A program made the translations under genes and the position numbers. Source: Arthrobacter oryzae (GTDB lineage: Bacteria; Actinomycetota; Actinomycetes; Actinomycetales; Micrococcaceae). Taken from it: DNA of 64,000 bases. This document shows, one piece after another, positions 1 to 8,218 of this stretch. The stretch's first letter is position 1. The number at the start of each line of letters is the position of its first letter. A model generated the notes under the pieces. The model ran no database searches. It saw only the letters and a list, made by a program, of their open reading frames with translations, and was not told the DNA's origin. The DNA is taken from positions 186,001 to 250,000 of the forward strand of contig NZ_JAUSSM010000003.1 of NCBI RefSeq assembly GCF_030812315.1. Reading direction: 5' to 3'.

Positions 1-195
1 GGTGGGAATCCCGTGCTCCCGGGCCGCGTCCAGCGCTGCGGGCACAACGTCGAAACCCGCCACCGTGTACCCGGCCTTGACGAGGTTGACGGCCATGGGA
101 CCGCCCATGTGCCCCAAGCCGAGGAACGCCACGTGCACTTTTCCTCCGGATTCTCCGGGTTCTGCTGTTTCAGGCATTGCGGGTGCTTCAGACAT
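1..195 (-). CDS. mmsB: 3-hydroxyisobutyrate dehydrogenase, N-terminal part (runs off the window)
   Basis: Only the first 65 codons are inside the window; the gene continues past base 1. After a short 20-residue Ser/Glu/Gly-rich leader the product has a Rossmann start with the motif GLGHMGGPMAVNL, the signature of 3-hydroxyisobutyrate dehydrogenases and related beta-hydroxyacid dehydrogenases. The enzyme oxidises 3-hydroxyisobutyrate to methylmalonate semialdehyde with NAD in valine breakdown. The ATG overlaps the stop of the hydrolase gene upstream by 8 bases (ATGTCTGA), so the two are probably translationally coupled. The neighbouring hydrolase and mmsA make substrates and consume product of the same pathway, which supports mmsB over tartronate semialdehyde reductase. 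Confidence 0.8.
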   Translation of the reverse strand, partial: MSEAPAMPETAEPGESGGKVHVAFLGLGHMGGPMAVNLVKAGYTVAGFDVVPAALDAAREHGIPT

Positions 196-1288
196 TGTCG
201 GCCTCCTTTGACTGCAGATTGAGCTCCCGCTCCCCCAGCGGCTCGAAGAACATCCCGACGTCGGCGGCGGAGACCTCGTGCAGGCTGGCGGGCTTCCACT
301 GCGGGTTGCGGTCCTTGTCCACCACCTGCGCACGGATGCCTTCGCGGAAGTCCGGTCCCGCCAGGAACCGCAGGCCCACGCGGTACTCCTGCTCCAGGGC
401 CTGCTCCAGGGTCAGGCCCTTGGCGCGGCGGAGCGATTCCAACGCCACTTTCACGGCGGTGGGAGACTTCGATTCGATGGCGTCGGCGGCGTCCGCGGGC
501 CCGCCGGAAGCGCCTCCGTCAAAGGCGCGAAGCCGGCGGAGGATCTCCTCGGCGTCGTCACCGGGGTAGCAGGCGTCGATCCAGTGCCGTTGCCCGGCCA
601 GCGCCGAAGCCGGCGGCTTTCCGGTGAAGCGTCCGACGGCGGCTTCCGCCGTTTCGGTTTCCAGCGCGGCCGCCAGCGCGGGCAGGCTTTCGGACGCCAC
701 GAAGTGGTCCGCCAGGCCCAGGAAGAGGGCGTCCGCTCCGCTCAGGTGGGCGCCTGTGAGGGCCGCGTGGGTGCCCGCCTCCCCCGGCGAGCGGGACAGC
801 AGCAGGGTGCCGCCGACGTCGGGCACAAATCCAATGGTGGTCTCCGGCATGCCCGTGCGGGTGCGTTCGGTGACCACACGCACGGAACCGTGCGCCGAGA
901 TCCCCACGCCGCCGCCCAGCACCAGGCCGTCCATGAAGGCGACATACGGCTTGGGGTACCCGGCGATCAGCGCGTTGAGCTGGTACTCGGTGCGCCAGAA
1001 GTCCGCCGTGGAATCACCGCCGGTCAGCATGTCCTCGTAGATGGCCACGATGTCGCCGCCGGCGCACAGCCCCCGCTCTCCGGAGCCGCGCACCAATACG
1101 GTGGCCACGCCGTCGTCGTCCGCCCAGTCGGCGAGCCGCTCCAGCATGGCGGCGGCCATGCCGGCGGTGAGGGCGTTCACGGCCTTGGGCCGGTTCAGCG
1201 TGATGACGCCGAGGTGGCCGCGCCGCTCAAACAGCACGTCGTCAGTGGGGCTTGCTGTGTTCGTACCTGCGGTAGGTTCTGCGCTCAT
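188..1288 (-). CDS. 3-hydroxyisobutyryl-CoA hydrolase (enoyl-CoA hydratase/isomerase family)
   Basis: 366 residues of crotonase fold. The sequence has the CoA-binding start VITLNRPKAVNAL, the oxyanion-hole segment GERGLCAGGDIVAIYEDM and the block ETTIGFVPDVGGTLLLSR. The GGDI-x-AIYED form is characteristic of 3-hydroxyisobutyryl-CoA hydrolases (HIBCH), which release 3-hydroxyisobutyrate from its CoA ester in valine catabolism, rather than ordinary enoyl-CoA hydratases, which are about 260 residues. The start ATG shares one base with the stop of mmsA (TGATG), and the end overlaps mmsB, so mmsA, this gene and mmsB form one tightly coupled operon. An enoyl-CoA hydratase annotation is the alternative. 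Confidence 0.8.
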   Translation of the reverse strand: MSAEPTAGTNTASPTDDVLFERRGHLGVITLNRPKAVNALTAGMAAAMLERLADWADDDGVATVLVRGSGERGLCAGGDIVAIYEDMLTGGDSTADFWRTEYQLNALIAGYPKPYVAFMDGLVLGGGVGISAHGSVRVVTERTRTGMPETTIGFVPDVGGTLLLSRSPGEAGTHAALTGAHLSGADALFLGLADHFVASESLPALAAALETETAEAAVGRFTGKPPASALAGQRHWIDACYPGDDAEEILRRLRAFDGGASGGPADAADAIESKSPTAVKVALESLRRAKGLTLEQALEQEYRVGLRFLAGPDFREGIRAQVVDKDRNPQWKPASLHEVSAADVGMFFEPLGERELNLQSKEADNV

Positions 1289-2787
1289 CAGCTGCCTTCC
1301 GGCATCACGTAGCTGGCGCCTTGGCGGATGCCGGAGGGCCAGCGGCTGGTCACGGTCTTGGTCTTGGTGTAGAAGCGGAACGCATCGGCGCCATGCTGGT
1401 TGAGGTCCCCGAAGCCGGAGGCCTTCCAGCCGCCGAACGTGTAGTAGGCGATCGGCACCGGGATGGGCACGTTGATGCCCACCATACCCACCTGCACGCG
1501 GCTGGCGAAGTCACGGGCGGCGTCGCCGTCGCGCGTGAAGATGGCCACTCCGTTGCCGAACTCGTGCTCGCTGCAGAGCCGGAGGGCTTCGTCGTAGTCG
1601 GCGGCGCGCAGCACGCTGAGCACCGGGCCGAAGATCTCCTCTTTGTAGATCTTCATGTCCTTGGTGACGTTGTCGAAGAGCGTGGGGCCCACCCAGAACC
1701 CGCCGTCGTAGCCGTCAACAGTGAGGCCGCGGCCGTCCGCCACGAGGGTTGCGCCCTCATCGACGCCCGACTGGATGTAACCTTCGATCCGTTCCTTGGC
1801 TGACGCCGCCACCACCGGCCCGAAGTCCGAATCCTTGTCCAGGCTGTGTCCCACCCTGAGGTGCTTCACGCGTTCCTCCAACTTGGAAACCAGGGCATTG
1901 GCGGTGTCCTTGCCCACGGGGACCGCCACGGAAATGGCCATGCAGCGTTCACCGGCGGATCCGTAGCCCGCGCCCATCAGCGCGTCCACGGCCATGTCCA
2001 GGTCCGCATCCGGCATGATCACCATGTGGTTCTTGGCCCCGCCGAAGCACTGGGCGCGCTTACCGTGGCTGGCCGCCGTGGCGTAGATGTACTGGGCGAT
2101 CGGCGTGGAGCCCACAAAGCCGATGGCCTTGACCCGCTCGTCCTCGAGCAGCGCATCCACTGCTTCCTTGTCCCCGTTGACCACGTTGAAGACGCCGTCC
2201 GGCACGCCGGCTTCGGTGAACAGCTCGGCCAGCCGCAGCGGCACGGACGGGTCCCGTTCCGAGGGCTTCAGGATGAACGCGTTGCCCGCGGCGAGGGCCG
2301 GGCCGGACTTCCAGAGCGGAATCATCGCGGGGAAGTTGAACGGGGTAATGCCGGCCACCACTCCCAGGGGCTGGCGCATGGAGTGGACGTCGATGCCGGA
2401 CCCTGCGTCGTCGGAGAACTCACCCTTGAGCAGGTGCGGGGCGCCGGCGGAGAATTCCACCACCTCGATGCCGCGCTGGATGTCGCCTTTCGCGTCCGGC
2501 AGGGTTTTGCCGTGCTCGGACGACAGCAGGGCGGCGAGCTCGTCCAGGTGCTCGTTCACCAGGTCCACGAACTTCAGCAGGATCCGGCCGCGGCGCTGGG
2601 GGTTCATGGCACCCCACGCCTCCTGGGCCTTCTCCGCGCTGGCGATGACATTGCGGACCTCTTCGGCGCTGGCCAGCGGCAGCCTCGCCTGGACCTCGCC
2701 CGTGCACGGATCGTAGACGTCGCTGAAGCGCCCGGAGGTGCCTTCTACCCGCTGTCCGTCTACATAATGGGAAAGCTCGCGAACCAT
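1288..2787 (-). CDS. mmsA: Methylmalonate-semialdehyde dehydrogenase (CoA-acylating)
   Basis: 499 residues of the aldehyde dehydrogenase superfamily. It converts methylmalonate semialdehyde plus CoA and NAD to propionyl-CoA and CO2, the last step of valine and the matching step of myo-inositol degradation. The catalytic cysteine is in GSAGERCMAIS near residue 282; the N-terminal YVDGQRVEG and the cofactor segment VVAGITPFNFPAMIPLW are typical of MmsA. Length equals that of the family. It is the first gene of the three-gene valine block; its ATG has little Shine-Dalgarno beyond GGAG seven bases upstream. The adjacent HIBCH and mmsB point to valine rather than inositol use. Confidence 0.9.
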   Translation of the reverse strand: MVRELSHYVDGQRVEGTSGRFSDVYDPCTGEVQARLPLASAEEVRNVIASAEKAQEAWGAMNPQRRGRILLKFVDLVNEHLDELAALLSSEHGKTLPDAKGDIQRGIEVVEFSAGAPHLLKGEFSDDAGSGIDVHSMRQPLGVVAGITPFNFPAMIPLWKSGPALAAGNAFILKPSERDPSVPLRLAELFTEAGVPDGVFNVVNGDKEAVDALLEDERVKAIGFVGSTPIAQYIYATAASHGKRAQCFGGAKNHMVIMPDADLDMAVDALMGAGYGSAGERCMAISVAVPVGKDTANALVSKLEERVKHLRVGHSLDKDSDFGPVVAASAKERIEGYIQSGVDEGATLVADGRGLTVDGYDGGFWVGPTLFDNVTKDMKIYKEEIFGPVLSVLRAADYDEALRLCSEHEFGNGVAIFTRDGDAARDFASRVQVGMVGINVPIPVPIAYYTFGGWKASGFGDLNQHGADAFRFYTKTKTVTSRWPSGIRQGASYVMPEGS

Positions 2788-2839
2788 GGCGGAATGCTCC
2801 TTTGCATGTGACCTACATCATCCTTGCTGCTGAATATAC

Positions 2840-2851
2840 TCGGACTTCCTA
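2840..2851. promoter_or_regulatory. Imperfect palindrome upstream of mmsA, possible operator
   Basis: TCGGACTTCCTA is an imperfect inverted repeat (TCGGA / TCCTA around CT), 53 bases upstream of the mmsA ATG in the otherwise gene-free 2788-3061 interval. The adjacent GAATATAC could belong to a promoter read leftward. Only position and partial symmetry support a regulatory role. Confidence 0.25.
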
Positions 2852-3061
2852 CTAAATTCCAGAGCGCTGGCGAGGGTGCTGGAGGTGACCGGCGTCTGTT
2901 CCCAAGCGCCGCCGTCGTGACCTTCTTAACTGGCTTCTGTTCGCATACCCGCCGCGAAAACCGGCGTGTCTGCGCGCTTCCCTGGCGAAATAGGGTCATG
3001 ACGGCGGCGAACCGCTGTGCTGGACAGATGCCAGGCGCCCAAGTTCGGTAAGTTAGGAACT

Positions 3062-3868
3062 GTGAAGATTGCTACCTGGAATGTGAACTCCCTCCGTGCC
3101 CGTGCCGACCGTGTGGAGGCCTGGCTGCAGCGCAGTGACTGTGACGTCCTGGCCATCCAGGAAACCAAGTGCAAGGACGACAACTTCCCGTGGGAGCTTT
3201 TTGAGCGCATGGGCTATGAGGTGGCGCACTTTGGCGTGAACCAGTGGAACGGCGTGGCCATCATCTCCCGCGTGGGCCTCGAGGATGTGGAGCGCTCTTT
3301 CCTGGACCAGCCGGTCTTCGGCAAGAACGGCAAGGACCCCGTCCAGGAGGCCCGTGCCATCGGCGCCACGTGCGGCGGCGTCCGGGTGTGGAGCCTCTAC
3401 GTCCCCAACGGCCGGTCACTCGACGACGAGCACATGCCCTACAAGCTCAGCTGGCTGGACATGCTGAAGACCCACGCCCTGACCTGGGTCACCGAAAAAC
3501 CCGACGCGCAGATTGCCCTGATGGGCGACTGGAACATCGCACCGCAGGACGACGACGTCTGGGACATCGATTTCTTCCGTGCCAACGCAATGACCCACGT
3601 CAGCGAACCCGAACGCGCCGCGTTCCACGCCTTCGAAGAGGCCGGATTCACTGACGTCGTCCGCCCGCACACCCCCGGCCCCGGCGTCTACACCTACTGG
3701 GACTACACGCAGCTCCGCTTCCCCAAGAAGGAAGGCATGCGGATCGACTTCGTCCTCGCCTCCCCCGCACTGGCCTCCCGGGTCACCGGGGCGTCCATCG
3801 ACCGCGAGGAGCGCAAGGGCAAGGGCGCGTCGGACCACGCGCCGGTCATCGTGGAGCTGACCGACTGA
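3062..3868 (+). CDS. xthA: Exodeoxyribonuclease III (AP endonuclease)
   Basis: 268 residues if the GTG at 3062 is the start; this gives the conserved family N-terminus KIATWNVNSLRAR. An in-frame ATG at 3017 would add 15 residues that look unlike the family. Metal and catalytic residues are in place: the Asn of WNVN, Glu34 in QETK, the DWNI segment and the terminal SDHAPV motif (Asp258-His259). The enzyme removes 3' blocking groups and cuts at abasic sites in base-excision repair, with 3'-5' exonuclease activity on duplex DNA. It is followed 10 bases later by a hypothetical gene on the same strand. Confidence 0.9.
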   Translation: MKIATWNVNSLRARADRVEAWLQRSDCDVLAIQETKCKDDNFPWELFERMGYEVAHFGVNQWNGVAIISRVGLEDVERSFLDQPVFGKNGKDPVQEARAIGATCGGVRVWSLYVPNGRSLDDEHMPYKLSWLDMLKTHALTWVTEKPDAQIALMGDWNIAPQDDDVWDIDFFRANAMTHVSEPERAAFHAFEEAGFTDVVRPHTPGPGVYTYWDYTQLRFPKKEGMRIDFVLASPALASRVTGASIDREERKGKGASDHAPVIVELTD

Positions 3869-3878
3869 TGGGTCCGCG

Positions 3879-4835
3879 ATGACGGGCAACCTGTACCGGG
3901 GCCAGGCCGGACTGCCGTTCTCCTCCGCCCTGCGGATCTACGAGCCGCTCTCCGCCTTCCCGGAGGAACGGCGCGCCGCGCTGCACGCCGCGGGTGCCAG
4001 GACGGTGTCCCGTGCTGCCGTGGAAAACGCGGAGCTGCAGGCCTCCCTCGGCCGGATCACGCGCCCCGGCGGAGACCCCTTCCCCACGGGTCGGACGGAT
4101 CTGGTGCGGGTCGTTCCGGCTCCCGCCGAGCCTGAGCAGCCGAGCAGGCGTGCATCTTTCGGCGCGCCGGATGCTGCCGGGACGTCCGACGACGGCGGGC
4201 CGGGTTCCGCCGTCGACCCCGGTGCCGACGACAACGGGCCGGCGCTGCTGTACTGCCCCAGCCAGCTGGTGCTCCGGGCGGGGCTTGCCGCCAACGCCCT
4301 CATGGAAGGCATTCACGGCCCCCTGGCCGAGCTGCTGATTCCGGAGGAGCAGCGGGACAAGCACCAGGAACGCATTGACCTCGTGAAGGCCCGCGAGGGC
4401 TCCACCCGCGTCCACACCCGCGCCTCCACATGGGGCATCCCGTTCAGCTGGTTCTCGCTCTTCCAGGAATCCGACCCCCAGGACGTGGTGGAGTCCGGCG
4501 GACGGATCGTCACGGTCCGGGTCTGGGCACGGATCGGAGAAGCCCTGGAACGGGTCCGGTATGCCGTGGCCAACCTGGCGCTGGCCGCCCCCGACCTGGA
4601 CATGCTGGACGACATGACCCAGCTCACCGAGTGGCTGGAACTCTTCCACCCCGGTTCCGTGGTGGAGCTGGACTACGGCGCCGTTGCGGACAAGGTGTAT
4701 CCGGACGATTCACCGATGGACGTGCGCCTGGGCATCGAATGCCTGGCGGAAGGGGACATGACCGGGGCCGCTGCGGCTTACCGCCGGCTGGCCTCGCGCT
4801 GGATTCCCATCAGGCAACTCGCCCGCGCGTCCTAG
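3879..4835 (+). CDS. Hypothetical protein (actinobacterial, unknown function)
   Basis: 318 residues with no domain I recognise. Residues 1-75 are basic/Ala-rich; residues about 85-115 form a Pro/Ser/Asp-rich, probably disordered linker. The rest (from about YCPSQLVLRAGLAANALMEG onward) looks folded and mostly helical, ending in a short segment LAEGDMTGAAAAYRRLASRW that resembles one TPR-like helix pair. There are no signal peptide or membrane segments, so it is probably cytoplasmic. The start is 10 bases after xthA, suggesting cotranscription. It converges with the LacI gene and overlaps its stop by four bases. GC and codon use match its neighbours. Confidence 0.7.
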   Translation: MTGNLYRGQAGLPFSSALRIYEPLSAFPEERRAALHAAGARTVSRAAVENAELQASLGRITRPGGDPFPTGRTDLVRVVPAPAEPEQPSRRASFGAPDAAGTSDDGGPGSAVDPGADDNGPALLYCPSQLVLRAGLAANALMEGIHGPLAELLIPEEQRDKHQERIDLVKAREGSTRVHTRASTWGIPFSWFSLFQESDPQDVVESGGRIVTVRVWARIGEALERVRYAVANLALAAPDLDMLDDMTQLTEWLELFHPGSVVELDYGAVADKVYPDDSPMDVRLGIECLAEGDMTGAAAAYRRLASRWIPIRQLARAS

Positions 4836-5911
4836 ACCAGGCGGCTAGCCGACGTTTCCGCGGAGGGGGGCGGCGCCGTCGTTCTCCTGACGATCAGCTG
4901 GTGCGGTGCCACCGTTGAGTGGACCGAACCGATGGCACCGTCCAGCTCATCCAGCAGCATCTTGGTGCCGAGTTCAGCCTGTTCGTCAGGACGCTGCCGC
5001 ACGGTGGTCAGCCCCATTGCGTCCGAGAAATCGTGATCGTCGATCCCGATGACGGACAGGTCCTCCGGTACCCTGACCCCCACTTTGTAGGCTTCGAAGA
5101 TCACGCCCATGGCCATCTCGTCCGACGCGCAGAAGATGGCAGTGGGTTTCGGGCCGGGCCGGGCCCACATCCTAGTGAATGCGTCCTGGCCGCTGCGGAC
5201 CGTGAAGTCGCCCCACTCATCCCATTCCGGCCGTACCGTCAGCCCGGATCCGGCCATAACGTCCTGGAAAGCCTTGATGCGGACGCGGGGAACGTCGAAG
5301 TTGAGGTCCGTTTCGTCGTCGCCGTGCAGGAGGGCGATGTCCTTGTGTCCCAGGCTGATCAGGTGCCGCACGGCGGTGGACGCCGCGGCGTAGTCGTCGA
5401 TGCCGATGTAGGGGCACTCCTCGACGTGGCCGCCGACCACCACCAAGGGAATGTCGATTTTTTGCAGGTGTTCGATTTCCTCGTGGGTCAGTGCCATACA
5501 AAGCACCAGGAGGGCATCGATCTGCTTGTAGACCATGGTCTTGCTGAAGAGCCGTTCGCGGTTGCTGCCGTGCCCGCCGAGGTTGAACAGCGAGAGGTTG
5601 TACTGGCGGGCGTGCAACTCCCGGTCCGCGCCCTCGATAGCCTTGGAGAAGAACCAGCGGCTCACGAACGGTGCCAGCACGCCGATGGTCTTGGTCCGCC
5701 CGGTGGCCAGGCCCGAGGCGGACGAGGAGGCCACGTAGCCCAAGGCACCGGCCACCTCGAGAATCTTTTCCCGGGTGGCCGGTGAAACCCTGGGCAGCCC
5801 GCGGACCGCGCGCGAGACTGTCGCAGTGGAAACCCCGGCTGCTGCGGCGACATCCTCAATGCTGACGCCGGAATGGCCGCCCCGTTGAGCCCTGTCAGTT
5901 GTGCGTGCCAC
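4832..5911 (-). CDS. LacI-family transcriptional regulator of the alpha-glucoside module
   Basis: 359 residues starting at GTG with AAGGGG upstream. An N-terminal LacI helix-turn-helix (VSIEDVAAAAGVSTATVSRAVRG, with the hinge helix region VASSSASGLATGRT) is followed by a periplasmic-binding-protein-like sugar sensor (IGVLAPFVSRWFFSKAIEG through IGIDDHDFSDAMGLTTVRQRP). It is transcribed in the same direction as, and lies downstream of, the ABC importer genes, 100 bases after the small membrane gene. By position it is expected to control the importer and the divergent alpha-glucosidase through the TGCAAGCG-type operator at 9592. The inducer is unknown; maltose-type sugars are an inference. Confidence 0.85.
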   Translation of the reverse strand: MARTTDRAQRGGHSGVSIEDVAAAAGVSTATVSRAVRGLPRVSPATREKILEVAGALGYVASSSASGLATGRTKTIGVLAPFVSRWFFSKAIEGADRELHARQYNLSLFNLGGHGSNRERLFSKTMVYKQIDALLVLCMALTHEEIEHLQKIDIPLVVVGGHVEECPYIGIDDYAAASTAVRHLISLGHKDIALLHGDDETDLNFDVPRVRIKAFQDVMAGSGLTVRPEWDEWGDFTVRSGQDAFTRMWARPGPKPTAIFCASDEMAMGVIFEAYKVGVRVPEDLSVIGIDDHDFSDAMGLTTVRQRPDEQAELGTKMLLDELDGAIGSVHSTVAPHQLIVRRTTAPPPSAETSASRLV

Positions 5912-6011
5912 GGTATTTCCCCTTGTCAGCTGTCCGCAGAAACTTGCTACCTGGTGTTCTGCGGCAACAAACCAGTTTATTCCGCTCAGCCGTTGAGCTC
6001 TTGGTCAGCTC

Positions 6012-6293
6012 CTACTTCTTACGCGTAGCGGTCCTGGCGGGCAGCCGGCGGCGAACCCGCACCATCCCGTACAGCGCCAGCAGCGTGGCCAGCAGGCCCA
6101 GCGCCCAGCCGAGGGCCGGCTGGGCGGTCACCTCCATCCAGACGGTGACCACCAGCAGGACGACGGCCCAGAACCCCAGGAATCCGATGATGATGTCGAA
6201 ATCTTCCCCGGAGCGGGCCCGGCGGTGTTCGCTGCGGACCCGTCCGTGGTTCTGTTCCCCGCCCACAGTTGTGCCTGCCTCTTGACGGATCAC
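6012..6293 (-). CDS. Small two-helix membrane protein in the ABC importer operon
   Basis: 93 residues; GTG start overlapping the permease stop by four bases (GTGA). A charged N-terminus of about 33 residues is followed by two hydrophobic helices (about residues 35-53 and 60-79) and a basic tail rich in Arg/Lys, so the ends are expected on the cytoplasmic side. It belongs to no named family I recognise. The overlap makes cotranscription and coupled translation with the sugar permease very likely, so a role in the importer, for example assembly or stability, is possible, but nothing in the sequence proves it. Confidence 0.65.
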   Translation of the reverse strand: MIRQEAGTTVGGEQNHGRVRSEHRRARSGEDFDIIIGFLGFWAVVLLVVTVWMEVTAQPALGWALGLLATLLALYGMVRVRRRLPARTATRKK

Positions 6294-7177
6294 TTGACGG
6301 CGCCGGCGGTGAGGCCGGCAACAATCTTGCGCTGGAAGACCAGGACCAGGATCACCAAGGGAATGGTGACGATGGTTCCGGCGGCCATGATGGCCGTGTA
6401 CGGAATCTGGTTCGGTTGTGCCCCGGCGAAGCTTGCGATGGCCACCGTGACCGGCTGGGTCGCGTCGCTGGACAGCTGGCTGGCGATCAGGAACTCATTC
6501 CAGGAGGAAATGAACGCCAGGATGGCCGTGGTGAAGATGGCCGGTGCCGCCAGCGGCATGATGACCTTCCGGAACGCCTGGCCTTGGGTGCAGCCGTCCA
6601 CGCGGGCCGATTCCTCCAGCTCCCACGGCATTTCGCGGAAGAAGGACGTCATGGTGTACACGGTCAGCGGAAGCACGAACGAGATGTTCGGGATGATCAG
6701 TGCCTGGTAGGTGCCCATCCAGCCGATGTTGGTGAAGAGCTGGAAGAGCGGGGTGATGAGGGCAACGCCGGGGAACATGGAAGCCCCCAGGATGAAGCCC
6801 AGCACCAGGTACTTGAATCGGAAGTTCAGGCGCGCCAGGGCGTAAGCGGCGAACACACCGATCAGCAGCGAGATGACTGTCACCGTGATGCCGATGAAAA
6901 TGCTGTTCAGCAGAGCCTGGCCGAACCTGTTGCCAAACGAGGTGTCGAAGGCGGTGATGAAGTTGTCCAGCGTGACGTGGGTCGGCAGCAGCGAGGTGTC
7001 GTAGGTAAAGCCCACTTCCCTGAACGCCGTCACCACCATCCAGTAGGCGGGCGCCAGGCACCAGATAAGGATCACGGCGGCGCTGATGTAGGTGCGTGCC
7101 TGTGCCCATTTTTCCCGGTTCTGGGAGGCCTTGCGGCCCCTGTCCTGTTCGGCACGGAGGGCTGTCCCGGTGCTCAT
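6290..7177 (-). CDS. Carbohydrate ABC transporter permease (MalG/AglG type)
   Basis: 295 residues with six predicted membrane helices. The EAA loop that contacts the ATPase is visible as ELEESARVDGCTQGQAFRKVIMPL, matching the CUT1 sugar permease consensus EAAxxDGAxxxxxxxxixlP. It forms the inner-membrane channel with the MalF-type partner encoded just upstream. The ATG overlaps that partner's stop by four bases. No ATPase gene is present in the cluster, so a shared ATPase of the MsiK type encoded elsewhere is expected, as known for other actinobacterial CUT1 systems. Confidence 0.88.
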   Translation of the reverse strand: MSTGTALRAEQDRGRKASQNREKWAQARTYISAAVILIWCLAPAYWMVVTAFREVGFTYDTSLLPTHVTLDNFITAFDTSFGNRFGQALLNSIFIGITVTVISLLIGVFAAYALARLNFRFKYLVLGFILGASMFPGVALITPLFQLFTNIGWMGTYQALIIPNISFVLPLTVYTMTSFFREMPWELEESARVDGCTQGQAFRKVIMPLAAPAIFTTAILAFISSWNEFLIASQLSSDATQPVTVAIASFAGAQPNQIPYTAIMAAGTIVTIPLVILVLVFQRKIVAGLTAGAVK

Positions 7178-8211
7178 TTCTTCCCCTTACCCGTGGCGCC
7201 GCTTTGTTCGACAACATTGGCGCCCAGGAAGCGGACGAAAATGAAGGCGACGATGAAGATGATGATGAACGTGATGGTGGATAGCGCCGCGGCCGCGTTG
7301 AACCCTTGCCTGATTTGGTTGATCACCAGGATGGACAGCGTGGTGGTGTTGTTCGCACCGCCCGTCAGGATGTAGGGCAGGTCGAACATGCGCAAAGCGT
7401 CCAGCGTCCGGAACAGGACGGCAACCATTAGTGCAGGCTTGACCAGCGGAAGCGTGATCAGCCGGAACCGCTGCCAGGCAGTGGCGCCGTCCACCTTGGC
7501 CGCTTCGTAGACCTCGGCCGGTATCATCTGCAGGCCGGCGAGGATCAGCAGCGCCATGAAGGGCGTGGTTTTCCACGTATCGGCAATGATCACTGCCCAT
7601 TTGGCCGGCCATTCACTGCCGGTCCAGAGGATGCTGGCGTTGAACATCTTGTTGGCGATGCCCTCGAAGGCGAAGATGAACAGCCACAGCTGGGCGGTGA
7701 CTGCGGTGGGGATGGCCCACGGCACCAGGACGGCTGCGCGGACGAGGCTCCGGCCCTTGAACGTGCGGGCCATGATCATGGCCATCCAGAAGCCAAGGAT
7801 GGTCTCGAACGTCACCGTGATGACAGTGAAGAGGAACGTGGTGGCCGTTGCCGACCAGAACTGTGCACCGAGCGTTCCTGGCGGACAGGCGACAGTTCCG
7901 CCGCCGGGAGCCGCACACTGCTGCGCGATCCAGTTGACGTAGTTCTGCACGCCCGCGGGACCGCCGGCCGTGAACAGCCCTGTCACGGGATCCAGGCCGG
8001 CATCCTTCTGGAAGGACATCACGATTGCACTGATGATCGGGTAAACGATCACGATCGCCAGGGCAATGATGGTGGGGGCTAGGAGCCAGGAAGCCCATTT
8101 GCCCTGGCTCAGGATCTTGTTGTCCTCGCCCACGCCCTTAGGGCCGTGGTGGACCGGGGTACCGCCCGACGCCGGTGACTTGACCGGCGTCGGGCCCAAT
8201 TCGGTTGCCAT
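7174..8211 (-). CDS. Carbohydrate ABC transporter permease (MalF/AglF type)
   Basis: 345 residues from the ATG at 8211 (MATELGPTPV); the open frame runs back to 8370, but that extension overlaps the binding-protein gene and reads as Arg/Ser-rich shadow. A 40-residue cytoplasmic lead is followed by membrane helices and a large extracytoplasmic loop (about 75-120) as in MalF. The EAA loop reads VYEAAKVDGATAWQRFRLITLPL. The start lies eight bases after the stop of the binding protein, so these genes are cotranscribed. The basic/Gly C-terminus ends at the overlap with the second permease. Confidence 0.88.
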   Translation of the reverse strand: MATELGPTPVKSPASGGTPVHHGPKGVGEDNKILSQGKWASWLLAPTIIALAIVIVYPIISAIVMSFQKDAGLDPVTGLFTAGGPAGVQNYVNWIAQQCAAPGGGTVACPPGTLGAQFWSATATTFLFTVITVTFETILGFWMAMIMARTFKGRSLVRAAVLVPWAIPTAVTAQLWLFIFAFEGIANKMFNASILWTGSEWPAKWAVIIADTWKTTPFMALLILAGLQMIPAEVYEAAKVDGATAWQRFRLITLPLVKPALMVAVLFRTLDALRMFDLPYILTGGANNTTTLSILVINQIRQGFNAAAALSTITFIIIFIVAFIFVRFLGANVVEQSGATGKGKK

Positions 8212-8218
8212 GGCTAGA

